A stretch of DNA of 64,000 nt from Oscheius dolichura (lineage: Eukaryota > Nematoda > Chromadorea > Rhabditida > Rhabditidae). Made by a program: the position numbers and the translations under genes. The DNA lies in contig OW051495.1 in the NCBI GenBank assembly GCA_932521035.1, positions 6,572,001 to 6,636,000 on the forward strand. The letters are read 5' to 3'. The notes beneath the pieces are model-generated. The model saw only the letters and a program-made list of their open reading frames with translations. It made no database searches and was not told the DNA's origin. Shown here one piece after another: positions 29,124 through 41,289 of this stretch (positions are counted from its first letter, which is position 1; every line of letters begins with the position of its first letter).

Positions 29124-30671
29124 ATGTCCGACATGTCCGATTTCCAAGACGAGCCAGGCCGAGTAGTCCGAGATGAGCCCTGTAGAGTCTGTTCTCGATC
29201 CAATTCTCGGTTCTACTACAAAGGACAAGTGTGCAAGTAATTGTCCCCCTCGCGAATCATAAAAACCTCTGTTTCCAGTGCTTGTCGTGTTTTCTTCTAC
29301 CGTGCCGTCTGCGACGAACCGAATTTGATTTGTGAAAAGAATAAAAACTGCCGAGTCCATCACAGTAAGCCGTTATTCCAAGCCTTGGTAGCCTGTAAAA
29401 AATTAAGGCCAAAAACGTTTTTGCCTGTATTGTCGCTATCAAAAGTGCAAAGCGGCTAATATGAAGGTGGAGTCGGTTAACAAGAGAGTAAAAGCAAGCA
29501 ACCGACCGGCCATGTATTACACCAGCCAGGACAAGAACGAGCATCTTGTGAGTTCTCGTTGAGGACGGCAGATAATGAATCCCCTAGGCCATCATCTACG
29601 GCGGCATCTTGGGAGATAAACCCGCAAATGTGCTGAAATTAAACCATATCTATGATGTGGTCGGAGACGTGGACAAGATGACCGAATACAATAGTTACAT
29701 CTTCCGCTACGGGGCGAACAGTCCCTCTTGGAGCCCGGTCAACGCCTCCATCTCTCTTCTACAGCTTCTACAGTACCCAGAGTCTTGCATAGACAAAAAC
29801 ACTGTAAGTGTCTCTCTTTAATCCCGTCTAAATGGTTCCCAAGGCCGTCTGTGACATAATCTCAAAGGATCCGATGTCCCCTTACATACAGTACAATATG
29901 CCGGCCAGTGTGGTCCGTTCCGTCGTCGCCACCATTGAAATGCTGAACATTGCCGACACTTTTCGCCAACTGGGATCCCATGACAAGGTTGATCAATGGG
30001 GAAACCCAGAAGAGGCTATAAATTGTAGGCCAAGTTGGTCCAGCGTGGATGTACCCTTCTGATTACTTTCGTCCTTCGCTACGAGAAGTACATGCGAGGT
30101 ATCGACGATGTCACCTACTACAAGTATCTCAATCGCTTCCGAGCTACTCAAGAACTGCCCGAGAAGTAAGATCAGAGACTTTGTATTACAGTAATCCGTG
30201 CCTAGGTGGATGTTAGAGACCAACTGCGGCTGCTACCGAAGAAGCGACGAACTCTTCGTCACAATCCAACCGACCGAAGAGGAAATGGTCATCCTCCGTC
30301 TTATCGGCCTTGTCCAGAGCTGTAAGACGAGACTTTTTGATGTCAGGGTTACTGTAACTTTCAGACCCGGAACTGTCTGTACACGGAATCCAAGTGGCCG
30401 TACAGACAAAGCTGCGTATGACCTATCTCCTGGAGGAATACCTCGTCCAGAGCTACCCCGAGCTGACTCGTCGCGAGATTCTCGAAAGACTTCGCGGCCT
30501 TCTTGAAATTGGAAATCTTATGAAGGTAGCTGGATTCTCTTTAATAGAGAACTGATTCAACGGTTTCAGGAAATCTGTGACACCACCCATGCTTCCTACT
30601 TCCAGGCTCTTGTTCAGTGTGGCTTTACCCAGACCACCTTGGGATACGATCTCTTCGTCCGCCAGTTCTAA
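29124..30671 (+). CDS. Nuclear hormone receptor (divergent nematode NHR)
   Basis: A ligand-regulated transcription factor in about nine exons. The start MSDMSDFQDEPGR leads into a C4-type DNA-binding domain. The first finger reads CRVCSRSNSRFYYKGQVC. A spliced P-box reads CNACRVFFYR. The second finger has C-x5-C (CEKNKNC) and C-x2-C (CLYC), followed by RYQKCKAANM. All eight zinc-binding cysteines are present once the 43-nt intron inside the second finger is removed. The hinge is basic. A helical ligand-binding domain follows (LNHIYDVVGDVDKM, YEKYMRGIDDVTYYKYL, EEEMVILRLIGLVQS). The protein ends TTLGYDLFVRQF, where an activation helix would lie. The CNACRVFFYR P-box differs from the CEGCKGFFRR of vertebrate receptors and is typical of the expanded nematode NHR set. 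A polyadenylation signal lies at 30749. Confidence 0.92.
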
Positions 30672-30748
30672 TCAGCACTTTTTGTTCTAACCTCATTTAT
30701 CTACCATCGATGTTGTCTTGACCTCTTTTGTATCTGTTTCTTTCTCTT

Positions 30749-30754
30749 AATAAA
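30749..30754 (+). terminator. AATAAA polyadenylation signal of the nuclear receptor
   Basis: AATAAA lies about 80 bases past the stop at 30671. Confidence 0.7.
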
Positions 30755-30931
30755 TGTGTCGTGTTGTCTGTAGCCCTTGTCTGGTTGACCGCGTAACACC
30801 TTCGAGGAGATATGTCCTCGTTGACTCAACTGTTTATTTAGGAGATTAGTCTATTGAGATGCCGATGAGAAATGACCAACTTGAGCCCGCTCTTGTAGAA
30901 AAAATGAGAATATTAATAGCGAGAAAAGCCA

Positions 30932-32736
30932 TTAACAGTTATTCTGAAAGGGGAAAGTCGGCGAAGCGAATAGAAGAGACCTACCCGTGCGTCACCGGTG
31001 TAAATGGCCATACTGGCGGGAGAGGCGCCCCTGAGGAAGGCCCTCTCGTGCAACAACTCCCCGTAACACTTGATAAACCCGTAGTCGAAATCGGGCAGGA
31101 TTTTATTAGCTAGAAAATGGATTTCAAAGAAAGGAAGAGGAATGTGCATACCGCAAATATGATGCAACTGGGCAAACAGGGGCAGGTATTCCATTCCGAA
31201 GATACACGTCCCATGCCGGGCGAAGGTGCTCTTACACGGCGGATTGTACCACTTCTCCCATTCATTATATCTAAAATATACGTACTCTATTTAAGGGGAA
31301 GACACTAACCGAGTGATATAATGGCTGTTGTCTACACAGGGAGCAATAGGAGCACCGGGAAGTCCCAGCTCCTCGGTGGCAATCAGCGTGGCCCAGAATA
31401 ATTCATCAGTGGCGAAGCGCTAAAAAGACTCGACCATTTTTAGAAGAGAAAAAGAACAAACATAAGGTACTTCGAAGGCGCCTAGCAGATTCTTGTAGTT
31501 CATCTCGTTGATGACAAATTCTAGCAGCTCTCGGGAAATGAAGACCTCGTTGTAGTTTTGAGACAAGTCGAGAACCGCCTCCCTTTGCCTCCGGGACCAT
31601 TTTTCTGCTGAAACAGGTTGCAAAATGGAGAAAATAACGGGAAACATACGATCCTTCCAGAGATTTAAGCCCGTTGCTGACCAATCGTTCGTTATTGCAT
31701 ATCTGAATGGGAATATGGGCTAATTGGATGGGGGAATACCTCTTCCACTGTGCCGGTTTGTGTCCGATTGCATGAGACCCGTTCAAATAGGCGATAATCC
31801 TACTCATTTCCTGGTTTGTTCGTAAAATGAGATCGTGATTCTGAAAGAAGAAAACTATTCATGCGAACGGAGGTTTCCAACTTGAGCCCAGAGAATATAT
31901 TCCCATCCTTTCTTCTTGATCAGCTGTTCGGAGCAGTCGAAATGCCCGTAATTGATAAAATGACCATTAGAGTCGAAATTAAACCTCTGGAATTGAATTG
32001 AATTTAAAATACCGAGGAGCATACATTTGTGGAGACGATGACATTGGGCAGACACTTCTCTAGAGCTTTCATTGAATTTACAAAGGTCTGGCTACTTTTT
32101 GCATCGATGGAATAACAGTAATAGTTTTGGGGTGAATACGTCTGGGAAAGGACGGTCTCCTGCCAAAAATAGTCCTAAAAAAATTGAAAAAAGAAGGAAT
32201 AGTAGGGAATACCTTGTAGATAACCCGGGAAGTGGCATAACTGTGGTCGACTGTCGGGTAGGTGAGATTTACGAGTACTCGAGCCTTGATAGACTCACAA
32301 TTCATAGGTAACAGTACATTTTCCTAAATTTCTTCCATTAAAATATCGATAAAAGAATCTTACGTCTAGTACTATTCGCCCCCAATGCCTATATTTTTCA
32401 AAAACATCACTCTTGAGGCCATTTTTCTCCTCATTGAAGAATTCCGAGCAATCAAACCCGGGATATCTGAATAAAAAGACTGGAAAACAATATAGATCGA
32501 CTCACTTTTCATATTTTGGAAGATTGTACAAATGCCCGGGAAGAGTTCTCTTTTTAAACTTCCAATTCTTTATGTCGCTCTATAATTCGGGGAAATTGAT
32601 AAGAAATAAGGGGAAAACTCACCCAATCGATAAATAAATTAGTGTAATAATAGAGAAATAGGAGAAATAGACAGAAAAATAAAAGAACTAGTCGTCTGTT
32701 TCGCTTCAAAAAGCGCAGAAAAGGAAAAGGGTCCAT
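30932..32736 (-). CDS. GT14 (core-2/I-branching) N-acetylglucosaminyltransferase-like protein
   Basis: A Golgi type II membrane glycosyltransferase. The ATG at 32734-32736 opens a short cytoplasmic tail (MDPFPFLRFLKRNRR) and a signal anchor (LVLLFFCLFLLFLYYY). Lumenal exons with introns of about 40 nt carry PGFDCSEFF, then PMNCESIKARVLVNLTYP and SYATSRVIYK, which match the start of the Branch domain. The 31.4-31.7 kb exons contain FISRELLEFVINEMNYKNL and TDELFWATLIATEELGLP, the family's DE-x-FWATL active-site region. The end carries CIFGMEYLPLF, FLANKILPDFDYGFIKCYGE and LLHERAF, the usual GT14 C-terminal block. The final exon after the last donor is very short in the model used (ending RNNC). 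If that intron is retained the protein ends at 30913 instead. C. elegans has many GT14 genes, so orthology is open. Confidence 0.85.
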
Positions 32737-33190
32737 GTTGACCCCATGAGGCGAGCCAGACTGTGCGCATATTCTGTCCGGGGACAGAACGGCCCGGTTA
32801 AGCAAACAACCCGGCAGGGCTCAAGTCATCTCATTGGTTTCTTGCCCAGATCAAGGAGGCTAACAAGGTCACATCTACATCATGGTGGACATTCAGCCGG
32901 TGGGTAACACACCGCCGTGGTTCTCCTTTATTTTGCCTTTCTTTTCTCCAAGAAAGAACTGTCTCTATGATGTGTTCTCTGTTCAAGAGGAAACAGTGTG
33001 ACTGAAGGGAAGTGGCGACGACCATTAGGAGGAGAAAACGATGTGTAGTGAGGCGATTCGTAAAGTACACCACGAGGAAGAATAGATGCCAACGGATCCC
33101 TATCGCTGTACTAATTTTTGATAAGCAGAACGCGGTAACAAAGAGACGATTTTTACAATTGTTCGACCTACTATCCTCCGGTCTAGGCCT

Positions 33191-33200
33191 TTCCTCCAGC
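33191..33200 (+). promoter_or_regulatory. Probable trans-splice acceptor of the UNC-93-like gene
   Basis: TTCCTCCAGC provides a pyrimidine-rich AG acceptor 25 bases before the ATG, with no upstream exon to pair with. The 488 bp between this gene and the divergent GT14 gene probably hold both promoters. Confidence 0.4.
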
Positions 33201-33223
33201 TAGTACTCCAAGAAGAATAGAAC

Positions 33224-34909
33224 ATGAAGCGGGAGACCCTGAACATAATTCAGCTGGGCTTCGGCTTCTGCTTCATCTACACGGCCATGAACTCACAGGT
33301 AGTTGCCCTATTCCAGAATAGAACTGGTTCCAGTCCTTCATTGTAGAGCCCGTGCTCGCCTCCTACCATTCTTATGACCCGAGGATACCAGCCAACTTTG
33401 GATACACACTGTAATCCTCTTGATTATCTTATTCCAATCATGTTTATAGGATGTCGATTAGTTCTGTCTCCTTGATGGTTGGTAACTTCTTCGCCCCCTC
33501 GATCATCAAATTACTCGGCTCCAAGTGGAGTCTCTTCTGCAGCAGTTTCTGTAGGATAGAAAACAAGAACCATACCTTCTTTCCAGACTTTCCGCTGGCT
33601 CTGATTGGCTGTGAAATAATGAACAAGTACTACTTCATAGCCATTAGTCTCATCGGCGGTTTCCTATCCGGTGGTTTGTTTCACTTCTTTCCTCGAGATT
33701 TGAAACATTGTAGCTTTGTGGGCGGCTATGGGAGAATATATCCTTTTGAACTCGAAAGACGACGAAGTGGAGAAACATTCTGGACTGGCTTGGCTGATCT
33801 ACATGCTCAGGTAAGCCTTATTCTATAGAGAGAAGGAAACACGACCCAGTTATGTCTTCGGAGGACTGTTCCTCCTCTTGATATTCCTTCTCAACCCGGA
33901 CAACGGCTACACTCCCCGACTGATTCGATATCTTTTCGCCGTCTTGGCTGCCGTGTCGAGCCTTGGTACAGCTCATTTCCTCCCTAATTTCTCGTATTAT
34001 CAGGTTGCATTGCCTTCTTTTTCCTGCAGCCACGACGTTCCAAAAGACTGGAACAGAAAAAGAAGAACAGGAAAATATTCCGCAGTATTCGGGAAGAGAT
34101 AATCTTGACCACGAGGCTTCTCTTCTCCAAGGACTTCCTCCTTCAAATTCCCATTTCCATGTTTTCGGGATTCGAACTCATCCTTTTTGCTATCACTTAT
34201 CCAACTGTTCTACAGTTTACTCAAGGATTTTCCATTGACAATCAAGTTTTGGTGGCATTATCTGCAATAGCCGTGGGAGCTGGAGAGATCACTGGTAAGT
34301 TGGCCTTGAACACCCTGAACACAATTTCAGCTGGAATTCCTTTGTTCCTCTTTGGAAAGGGCCGGTTTAGTTACAAATTTTACATCAATCTGTGCTGTCT
34401 TCTCGAGATTCTTACCTACATTTTGGTGTACATCAACGTGCCTAATGATTCCGTTTTTGGTAATTCAGACAACACAGGACTAATCCAGCCGAGGTAAAGC
34501 ACGTTCCTTGAGAGGTATTACAAACCTTTAAGCGTAGTCCTCGCCTTGTTGTCCGCCTTCCTGATGGGGGTAGCCGACGCCGTTTTAAATGTCATGACAC
34601 TTGGGTTCATCAGCCAACAATTCCCCGAGGAGCAACAGTCGACTATCGCCTATTCTTTGAGAAACATGCTACAGGTCAGTCTCAACGTGACCTGAACCAC
34701 CATTGCAGGCGGTATCGTGTGCTGTAATGCTCTACGTGGGGTCCTACGTCGGCCTCTACTGGCAACTCCTGTTCATATCAGTTATCGCCGTGATCTCGGC
34801 TGTGACCTTCTTTGTAGCGGAAGCCATTTGGGAAACAGGCCGTCGAGAAGAGGAGGAACAAAAGAAAAGAGCAATTTCTGATATTTCGGAGATATTTAAT
34901 AAGACCTGA
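33224..34909 (+). CDS. UNC-93-like multi-pass membrane protein (MFS fold)
   Basis: The gene has about ten exons with introns of about 35-45 nt. TM1 is LNIIQLGFGFCFIYTAMNSQ. The next segments read MSISSVSLMVGNFFAPSI and KLLGSKWSL, the family's characteristic loop after TM2. Later pieces include YFPLALIGCEIMNKYY, ALWAAMGEYILLNS, FGGLFLLLIFLL, and a basic central loop (RRSKRLEQKKKNRK). The second half begins LFSKDFLLQIPISMFSGFEL. It ends in SAFLMGVADAVLNVMTLGFI, then ISVIAVISAVTFFVAEAIW and a charged tail. About eleven hydrophobic segments can be counted. UNC-93 in C. elegans regulates a muscle two-pore potassium channel; most relatives are uncharacterised. The stop codon overlaps the end of the lipase gene on the other strand. 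Confidence 0.88.
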
Positions 34910-36443
34910 ATCGATTCCGTCTCTCCAAGTCTTCGTAAATTGTCCTGACAATAGGTCGATACACCTCATCCACTGCTCTCAACCCAATCGCAAAGTCCAG
35001 ATGGGTGAAGTGATCCAAGTCGTAGTATCCCTAAAGAACAATCATCTCTTCCCCAATTTCGAATAAAGGCCACCTTGAGTCCCGGCCCGTACTTCTCCAA
35101 CAAATAATGCCGGGTGCTATCAATGGTGGTAATCTTGTCGTCATCGGAAAAGTACAAATAAGTCGGGGTTGTTATTGAGGAAAGGTTGAAACTGGGAGGC
35201 TCTTCTGTTCCGTAAACCTCGCGGTTCCCCTCCGGTCCGTAGTCCATCTTCCTCAATTGGTGGGTATGGATGAGTTGTAGCCAGTGGATGATATTGAGAG
35301 TAGATGTCGACGAGGGGAAGTGCTCCAGGTACAGGGCTATCCGTGACTGAAAACTCTTTTCCATTGTAATAAGAAGGAAACAAACCGAATTGAACTGCGA
35401 GTTCTTCTGGAGGCCGTCGAACATGGCCATGAAGGACTGGCAAAGGAAATAGCCGAAGACAGGCTGGTTACAGAAGCGGGTCAATCCCTTGCGGCTGAAG
35501 TCGGGCAGTTCAAAGGGGTGAAGTTTTCTACCCAGAATATGCTGAACTCTTTGTTGACATGGAAGCGGAAGAAGGAGACGTACGTCGATGATATCATAGA
35601 TAGTCTGACTGCCGAGTACATTCATCAGGCCGACCGTGCTAGCAAACCCTCCAACCGGCCCCAAAGCGAAGAATTGACGGATCTGAAGCAGAGCTTCAGG
35701 AGAAGGCACCTACTCATACCTTCTTTGCAAATTCTCCGTTATCTTCCGCCAATTTTGCAAACATTATGATTGTTCCTTGGCTGTGTCCCACGTAGTAGAT
35801 ACTCCTCTCCCCCGTATAGTCCAGAATATAGTCTACTGTATCCGGGAGATCTATATGCGCGTGGTCATACCACCTGAAATCGTCTAATAATAGGAGATTA
35901 CGAAATGGAATCTCACGTGAAATTCCAGTAATCATTCTGATGATGATCTGGGTCTGAATGTCGTCGACTGTAGGCATTTCCACGGCAATTACCCAGCCAA
36001 ACATCGAATCCCGCGTCAGCAAGTACATACCCTTAATTGGCGTGTTGACCCCGGGAGGATGGACGGGATGGTCACCTGGTGACGTCGTCGGGGGGTTCAT
36101 TACCGAATTGGAGCTGTCTCCGAATAACCCGTGCATTAGCAAAACAACCGGCCGGACTCCATTCGAAAAAGGAGCTTCTCGGGCTAAATTACACGCTTCC
36201 ATCTTATGGCAGCTTCCGGCTTACGGTCTCTTCCGTGAGGAATTCTATGAAGTTGGAGGATATAGCCATCCTTTGTGACGAGATCATGAACTTCTACGGG
36301 GTATTTGTAGAAATGGATAAGACTTGGCTTTAATTGTTACAAATTAGGCTAACCTTGAAATGCCTTACCACATCTAGAAGAGCCTCCTGGTCGACGAGAT
36401 GCTCACCAGTTGCTGGAAAAAAGAAAAGGAAGAAAAAGAGCAT
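34896..36443 (-). CDS. Lysosomal acid lipase-family alpha/beta hydrolase
   Basis: A secreted or lysosomal lipase. The model starts at the ATG at 36443 with a signal peptide ([15 protein letters not shown]); an in-frame ATG exists further upstream at 36548. The N-terminal region matches the family's GY-x-V-x-T-x-DGYIL-x-x-x-RIP element ([20 protein letters not shown]). The oxyanion element is [26 protein letters not shown] is the WLGN-x-RGN-x-YS block. The nucleophile elbow is VGHSQGT. The acid is in YFSDDDKIT, and the histidine is in [14 protein letters not shown]. So the Ser-Asp-His triad is intact. A cap region follows the nucleophile. Such enzymes hydrolyse neutral lipids and steryl esters; some C. 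elegans lipl genes are fasting-induced. The last 14 bases overlap the UNC-93-like coding sequence tail to tail. Confidence 0.92.
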
Positions 36444-36798
36444 AGCAGCTATTTTAGAAGTATTTCCGAGGAGGTATAAATAAGAGGAGAGGTAGTTGAT
36501 AACAAGGACAAGAACTGTCAGCCACGTTCCTACTTTTAGAATAAACAAGAGGCGACACCGGAACTGACCTTACAGTAGACTGTAGACTACGATCGAATGA
36601 ACTTCTTCCCTTTGGCCTCAACTTACCGTAATCCCTCTAATCTCATTTAAAAGAAAGATGGTCCTCGCTGATCTACTGGTACATTCTATTTTCCGATTCC
36701 CCAAGTTCATCAGAACATCCTATTCACCCCCGGCACGTGTTTTCTATAGCCACTCCTTCGTTAACACAGCTAATAATAACAGAAAAAGCCTTCTATAT

Positions 36799-37971
36799 TT
36801 ATTGTTTGCCACCACTTGAAATGGGAATAGTACTGACAAGGGTGATCTTCTTCCGTCCGAATATCTTTCCCAGCGAGGTCCTCATCCGTCGGTTGACAAA
36901 CAGAACAAACCACGGGATGGGCAAGTAGCAAAGATCGTTGAGCAAAGCTGAAGAACTATAGAAGTCGACAAGGGTAAACAACTTACAGCGGTAATTGTAG
37001 AAAGCCGTGACAAGTGCGTAGTCAACAAGGATTGCACGGGCATACCACTGAACCAGCTGGAACGGGAGGAGTGGATTAGACAATGAGAACTACCATGTAA
37101 CTGATGTAGACGAGGGTGGAGAAGCAGATGTAGCAGTTGATGGCGAACAGGCGCAGCTTTACCTCGCTGTTGCTTTTCGACCGGATTTTCCAGTAGCGAA
37201 TGAGCGAGATGAGGGAGGAGATGAAGATGAGCACGAAGCAGATGATACCGGCTATGCCATTGACAAAGAAAGTATTCAACTAAAAGAGGGGGTACTGTAG
37301 AAGACGGAGGAAACTTACGAAGTCGTATCCTGAGTGGAGATGGGTAAGGAGGATATAGACCCTGTAGGGAGAGAGGGGCCATAGTCTCAATTCGGAAAGC
37401 AGCACGTGGGTACAGAATACCATAGGAACCACAATAATAAAGCCGTAAATCAACTGTTTTCGTCGCTTGAACACCTGAAGCGAGTAAGTATTGAAAAAAA
37501 AAAGAAGAAGAAGGCTCTTACCGTTTCACATTGTGTCGGGTAGACGATGGCATACATCTGGTAGATGGAGATGATAGTACTGCAGACGAGAGAGCCGATG
37601 GGGCCGGTCGTTAGGAAATAGTAAGGAATACTGAGCCAATATACGGAAGAGAGATTGATCCAATAGGGGCACATGACCCAGAAACCTAGGACTCGAGAAA
37701 TGAAGAAGGAGGTCCACCAGGAGAGAAGATTCTAGAGATTGAAGTTAAAGAAGAAGAGGGCAGCGATACTTACAAAATAGGAGTAGAGACTGAAGAGACG
37801 GACATAGACCGTCGAATAGTAGGTGGACTGTCTCTTGATCATGGTGACCACGACAAAATACAGAATGGTGGTGGGGACGGAATAGAAGAGACAGTAGAAC
37901 TGGTAGAGGAGATCACTGGCCAGAGGCTGGTCGGACGGAATACAAGACAGCTTATTCGTGTCGGTAGACAT
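36799..37971 (-). CDS. Srg-superfamily serpentine chemoreceptor, copy 1
   Basis: A seven-transmembrane nematode chemoreceptor in about seven exons. The start chosen is MSTDTNKLSC, because the tandem paralogue starts MSTPRT at the same place; an in-frame ATG lies six codons upstream at 37989. TM1 is FYCLFYSVPTTILYFVVV. Then come a YYSTVYVRLFSLYS segment and YQMYAIVYPTQCE, a common position for IC2. KRRKQLIYGFIIVVPMVF precedes TM4. TM5 reads GIAGIICFVLIFISSLISLI with IRSKSNSEVKLRLFAIN after it. The end has NDLCYLPIPWFVLFVNRRMR. These match the srg/srv/sru group in layout; I cannot separate those families by eye. Same strand and close to copy 2. Confidence 0.8.
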
Positions 37972-38367
37972 CGGAGACTCTGAATTCAATAGGGATGGAT
38001 CGAGACGGACGTCAACTGGGACGAGTTGCGAAGATCGGGCTGGGTAAGAAGCGAAAAAACGAGGTGGCCCGTTGAATAGGACGATTAGCTAGGGAGGCGA
38101 GGAGAAAAAGGACAGAATAAACAGGTGCTTCGGGTATCAATCTGTGCTGATGGGTGTTATTCGGGATCCGTTAACCATATATGAATAGCTTCGTTGTGGC
38201 TACTGGTCAGACATCGGGAATGTTCTCTGAGGGGGCCATCTCTGCTGTAGAACTCTCGCCTCCTCTGTAATTACAGCTGATCAGGGTGGACTTGAACGTG
38301 ATCCCTGTGATCTACAAGATGAAAGGACATGAAATATACGTTTATTTCGACAACCAGATGTAATTGG

Positions 38368-39500
38368 TTAGAATCTGTTATTTCCCGAACTGGATTGAGC
38401 AGTACTAAGGAAGGGTGTACTCTTCTTCCTGACGAGGGCAACGAAGAAGGACCTCATCCGCCGGTTGATGAGGAGGGAGACCCAAGGGATGGGGAGGTAG
38501 CAGATGTCCGAGACTAGACCTAAAAAGAATATTAGGAAAGGATACAACTGGAGGTACTTTTATAGGAGAACACTCTGTTGGTCAAGACGTAGTCGTTGGC
38601 TACAATTCTAGCGTGGAACATGAATAGTTGGAGGGTGATGTAGAAGATGATAGAGAGGCAGATATAGAGGTTGATGATAAACAGCCGCAGCTTGATGGGA
38701 TTGTTACTCTTCGACCGTATCTGGATGTAGCGGACGATTGAAATTAGAGAAGTTGGCAGAATCACAAAGAAACAGACGATCCCAACAATCCCGTTCACAA
38801 ATGCCGTTGTAATCTGTTAACACATTTCGATGTTATCGAAGGAAACTTACGAAATCAAGCCCTGGGACAATGTGAAGCAGTCGAAGATACATTCTAGAAG
38901 CAGAGAGGAAATACATCATCTTAATTTGAGATATGAAGGAGTGGGAACAACAGATCATCGGGACTATCACAATCAACGCGTAGACCATCTTGATGTGCCG
39001 GAGGAAGCGCTGAAAGAAGGATTCAACATGGAGGGCACCTTCCAACCTGTTCAGCTCGTAAAGGGAAGACGATGACAGCCATCTGGTAGACGGAAATGGT
39101 CGTAGTGCAGAGGAGACACGACAAGGGGAAGCAGGCGAGGACGTAGTACGGTATGTTGAGGAAATACTCCCCGGAGAAGCTCATCCAGAGAGGGCACCAC
39201 GGCCAAAAACCGAGGATTTGTAATTGAAAGAAGTCTAGCCACCAACAGATCAGATTCTAAAGACTAGGTCATCATCATATTGATGGAATTCAAGGCTACC
39301 AAGGTCATGGAGAGGGTGAGGAGTCGGACATAGACCGGGGAATAATAGCTGGCTTGTTGTTTAATGGAATAGATGGCCACTCCGTAGAGAATGGAGGTGG
39401 GGACGGCGTAGAGAAGAGCATAGAACTGAGTGACCGTGTCGTAGAGAAGAGTGTTATTGGTAGATCGGCATAGACTGAAGTTGGTCCTCGGAGTCGACAT
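38368..39500 (-). CDS. Srg-superfamily serpentine chemoreceptor, copy 2
   Basis: Tandem paralogue of the gene at 36799-37971, with the same exon structure. It starts MSTPRTNFSLCRST. TM1 region: FYALLYAVPTSILYGVAI. It also has QQASYYSPVYVRLLTLSM, RHIKMVYALIVIVPMICC, GIVGIVCFFVILPTSLISIV, then IQIRSKSNNPIKLRLFIIN. The end has DICYLPIPWVSLLINRRMRS. The C-terminal tail closes in SGNNRF. Spacing between the two copies is about 400 bp. The pair looks like a fairly recent local duplication with substantial divergence since. Confidence 0.8.
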
Positions 39501-39681
39501 AGTAAAAAGAAGACCTGACCAGAGGACACGTCCGTCTGAAATCACGCGATTTCTGTTTTTTTCTGTTGATCTCTATACATCTGAATCAGAGATGAACTTC
39601 TTTTTGATTGAGAAACAACCCAATAGCCTCATAAACTGACCCCATTTTTTCAATCAGAGAGTTCTCCCTCGCTCGAATAAC

Positions 39682-40134
39682 ATGCCTAATGAATGCTCGC
39701 AAAAGTTCGGAATTTCTTACAAACTGTGGTCTTTTGACCAGCTGAATCTACGTCAAATCGAGTTGATCTGCTGTACTTTTCAACAATATTTCCCTCCAGC
39801 ACCTTTTAGACCGGGGGATGTTTGCATTCCAGGGGTTCGGGTGGACTCACCGGATATCGGGGCGCCTTCTTCTTCGCCCGGCTATGGTTAAGACGAGATC
39901 CTCGTTCAATTCTACAGAAGGTGGTGTAGATGTCAATAAATTGGGTGAGTTCCCCATTAGAGAGGACCGAGAGAGACGATTTCAGACGAGAACCTCACAT
40001 TGCTGCCCTTGTGGTGGGTCGGCTTCGGCATTTCTATTTGTGCCAGCCTCATTAGCCTCGTCCTGTTTGTTATCTCCCTCGTTCTGATGTTCCGAAGACG
40101 ACGAGTGAGAAAACAATTAAATCTCGGCTATTAA
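39682..40134 (+). CDS. Small single-pass membrane protein, function unknown
   Basis: Three exons read MPNECSQKFGISYKLW..., then a proline-rich stretch (FPPAPFRPGDVCIP, SPDIGAPSSSPGY), then GGVDVNKLDENLTLL. The last exon is a strong transmembrane helix (GFGISICASLISLVLFVISL) followed by FRRRRVRKQLNLGY, a basic stop-transfer tail. NLT is a possible glycosylation site on the lumenal side. The predicted protein is about 125 residues, type I or III in topology. The first exon boundary is uncertain because the proline-rich part could also begin after a TTTTAG acceptor near 39808. The stop lies 22 bp from the stop of the convergent GT43 gene. No family is recognised. Confidence 0.5.
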
Positions 40135-40156
40135 TATAAACATATCTTTATTCCCT

Positions 40157-41194
40157 CTAGGCTTCCACGATATAACTATACACGGAGACGTTTTGGAGCT
40201 TCGTTGGGATGTCGCGAGGAGCATGCCAGACCAGATACGAATTTGTTCCCTAAATAATTTGATACTGGACGAGAGGATATCTACTTCTTCTTGGAACTGT
40301 TGGATGTCAGTTTTCTTTAGTTTCAAATCTCGGATGAAGCAGAGTTCCACGGCCGAGAGGTCACACGTCTCGTTGAAGGTCACATTACTGCTGTAAACAG
40401 GTCTTGGCCAAATGCCATCTTGAGCTCACCTTGTGATCAGATCCATGTTCGTTGCAAAATTAGCCAAATCAAAGTATTGAAAGGTTCCTGACTGATCTTT
40501 CTTCCATGTGGATTGATCATATGTTCTTCCTGAAATCCGTTGTTTCTTCATTATGATGTCCCAGTCTTACCGACATCCCAGATTCCGAGCTTGTTCACTG
40601 CCTTGGCATAGCTATCCCAGAAGCGAACATCGTAGGCATAGTCGCCGTCTCCAAAATAGACGACGGCCTTCGAATAGCCTCCCTTAATCTGTTCCGGATT
40701 GCTTCGAATGTAACTGAGAGCCTCGTTCCTCAGCATCCATTCTGAACAAACAAACTAGAGCTCGGTGGGGCCGACAAACCCGAGTTGTTGGCATTTGACT
40801 GGACGAGGTAGGCAAAGTTCCGGTGGGCCTTCTTTATCACGGACTCCAGTAGTTCCGTCTTCTCGGTGTTGTTGTCTACGACGATCCAGAAGGCGTCGTC
40901 CTCGTGGCGGAGGGTATTCGCCAGACTGGAAAGGGGTAGTAGAGGTAGAGAACGGAGTACAGTACCTTGTCAGATCAGCTAAACGGCTGGACGATCTCTT
41001 GGTGGCCGTGACAAAGACTACCAGGGTATTGTCATCCTCATTCTCGTGTCTGAAACAAACATAAGGCTGAATTATAACTAGACCCACGAATTCTTATCCT
41101 TGTCTCCTCTAGTTCCAGTGAAGATGATGATGGTGGGTATAATAAAAAGTAGAACAACCAGCCCAATGGCACAGAAAAACGGACCGTTGTTCAT
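40157..41194 (-). CDS. GT43-like glucuronyltransferase, copy 1 (DxD as DGD)
   Basis: A type II Golgi glycosyltransferase of the beta-1,3-glucuronyltransferase type, which in animals adds glucuronic acid to galactose in glycosaminoglycan linkers or other glycans. The anchor is FFCAIGLVVLLFIIPTIIIF. Then come a SSRLADLTRYC region, RHEDDAFWIVVDNNTEKT and LRNEALSYIR. The nucleotide-sugar site near 40640-40680 reads VVYFGDGDYAYD, followed by LGIWDVG. The C-terminal region has ELCFIRDLKLKKTDIQQF and LVWHAPRDIPTKLQ, aligning with the family's closing V-W-H-T-R element. The usual DDD metal motif is DGD here, so D-x-D is kept. The protein ends SYIVEA. Tandem paralogue at 41290-42434. Confidence 0.78.
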
Positions 41195-41289
41195 GGCTGG
41201 TAATGGCGATGGGTTGCTGTTTTAGCCAGGATCTGTTCAAATAAAAGTATCCAGTTGGCAATATTTTGCAATTGATTGGATCAAACAGT

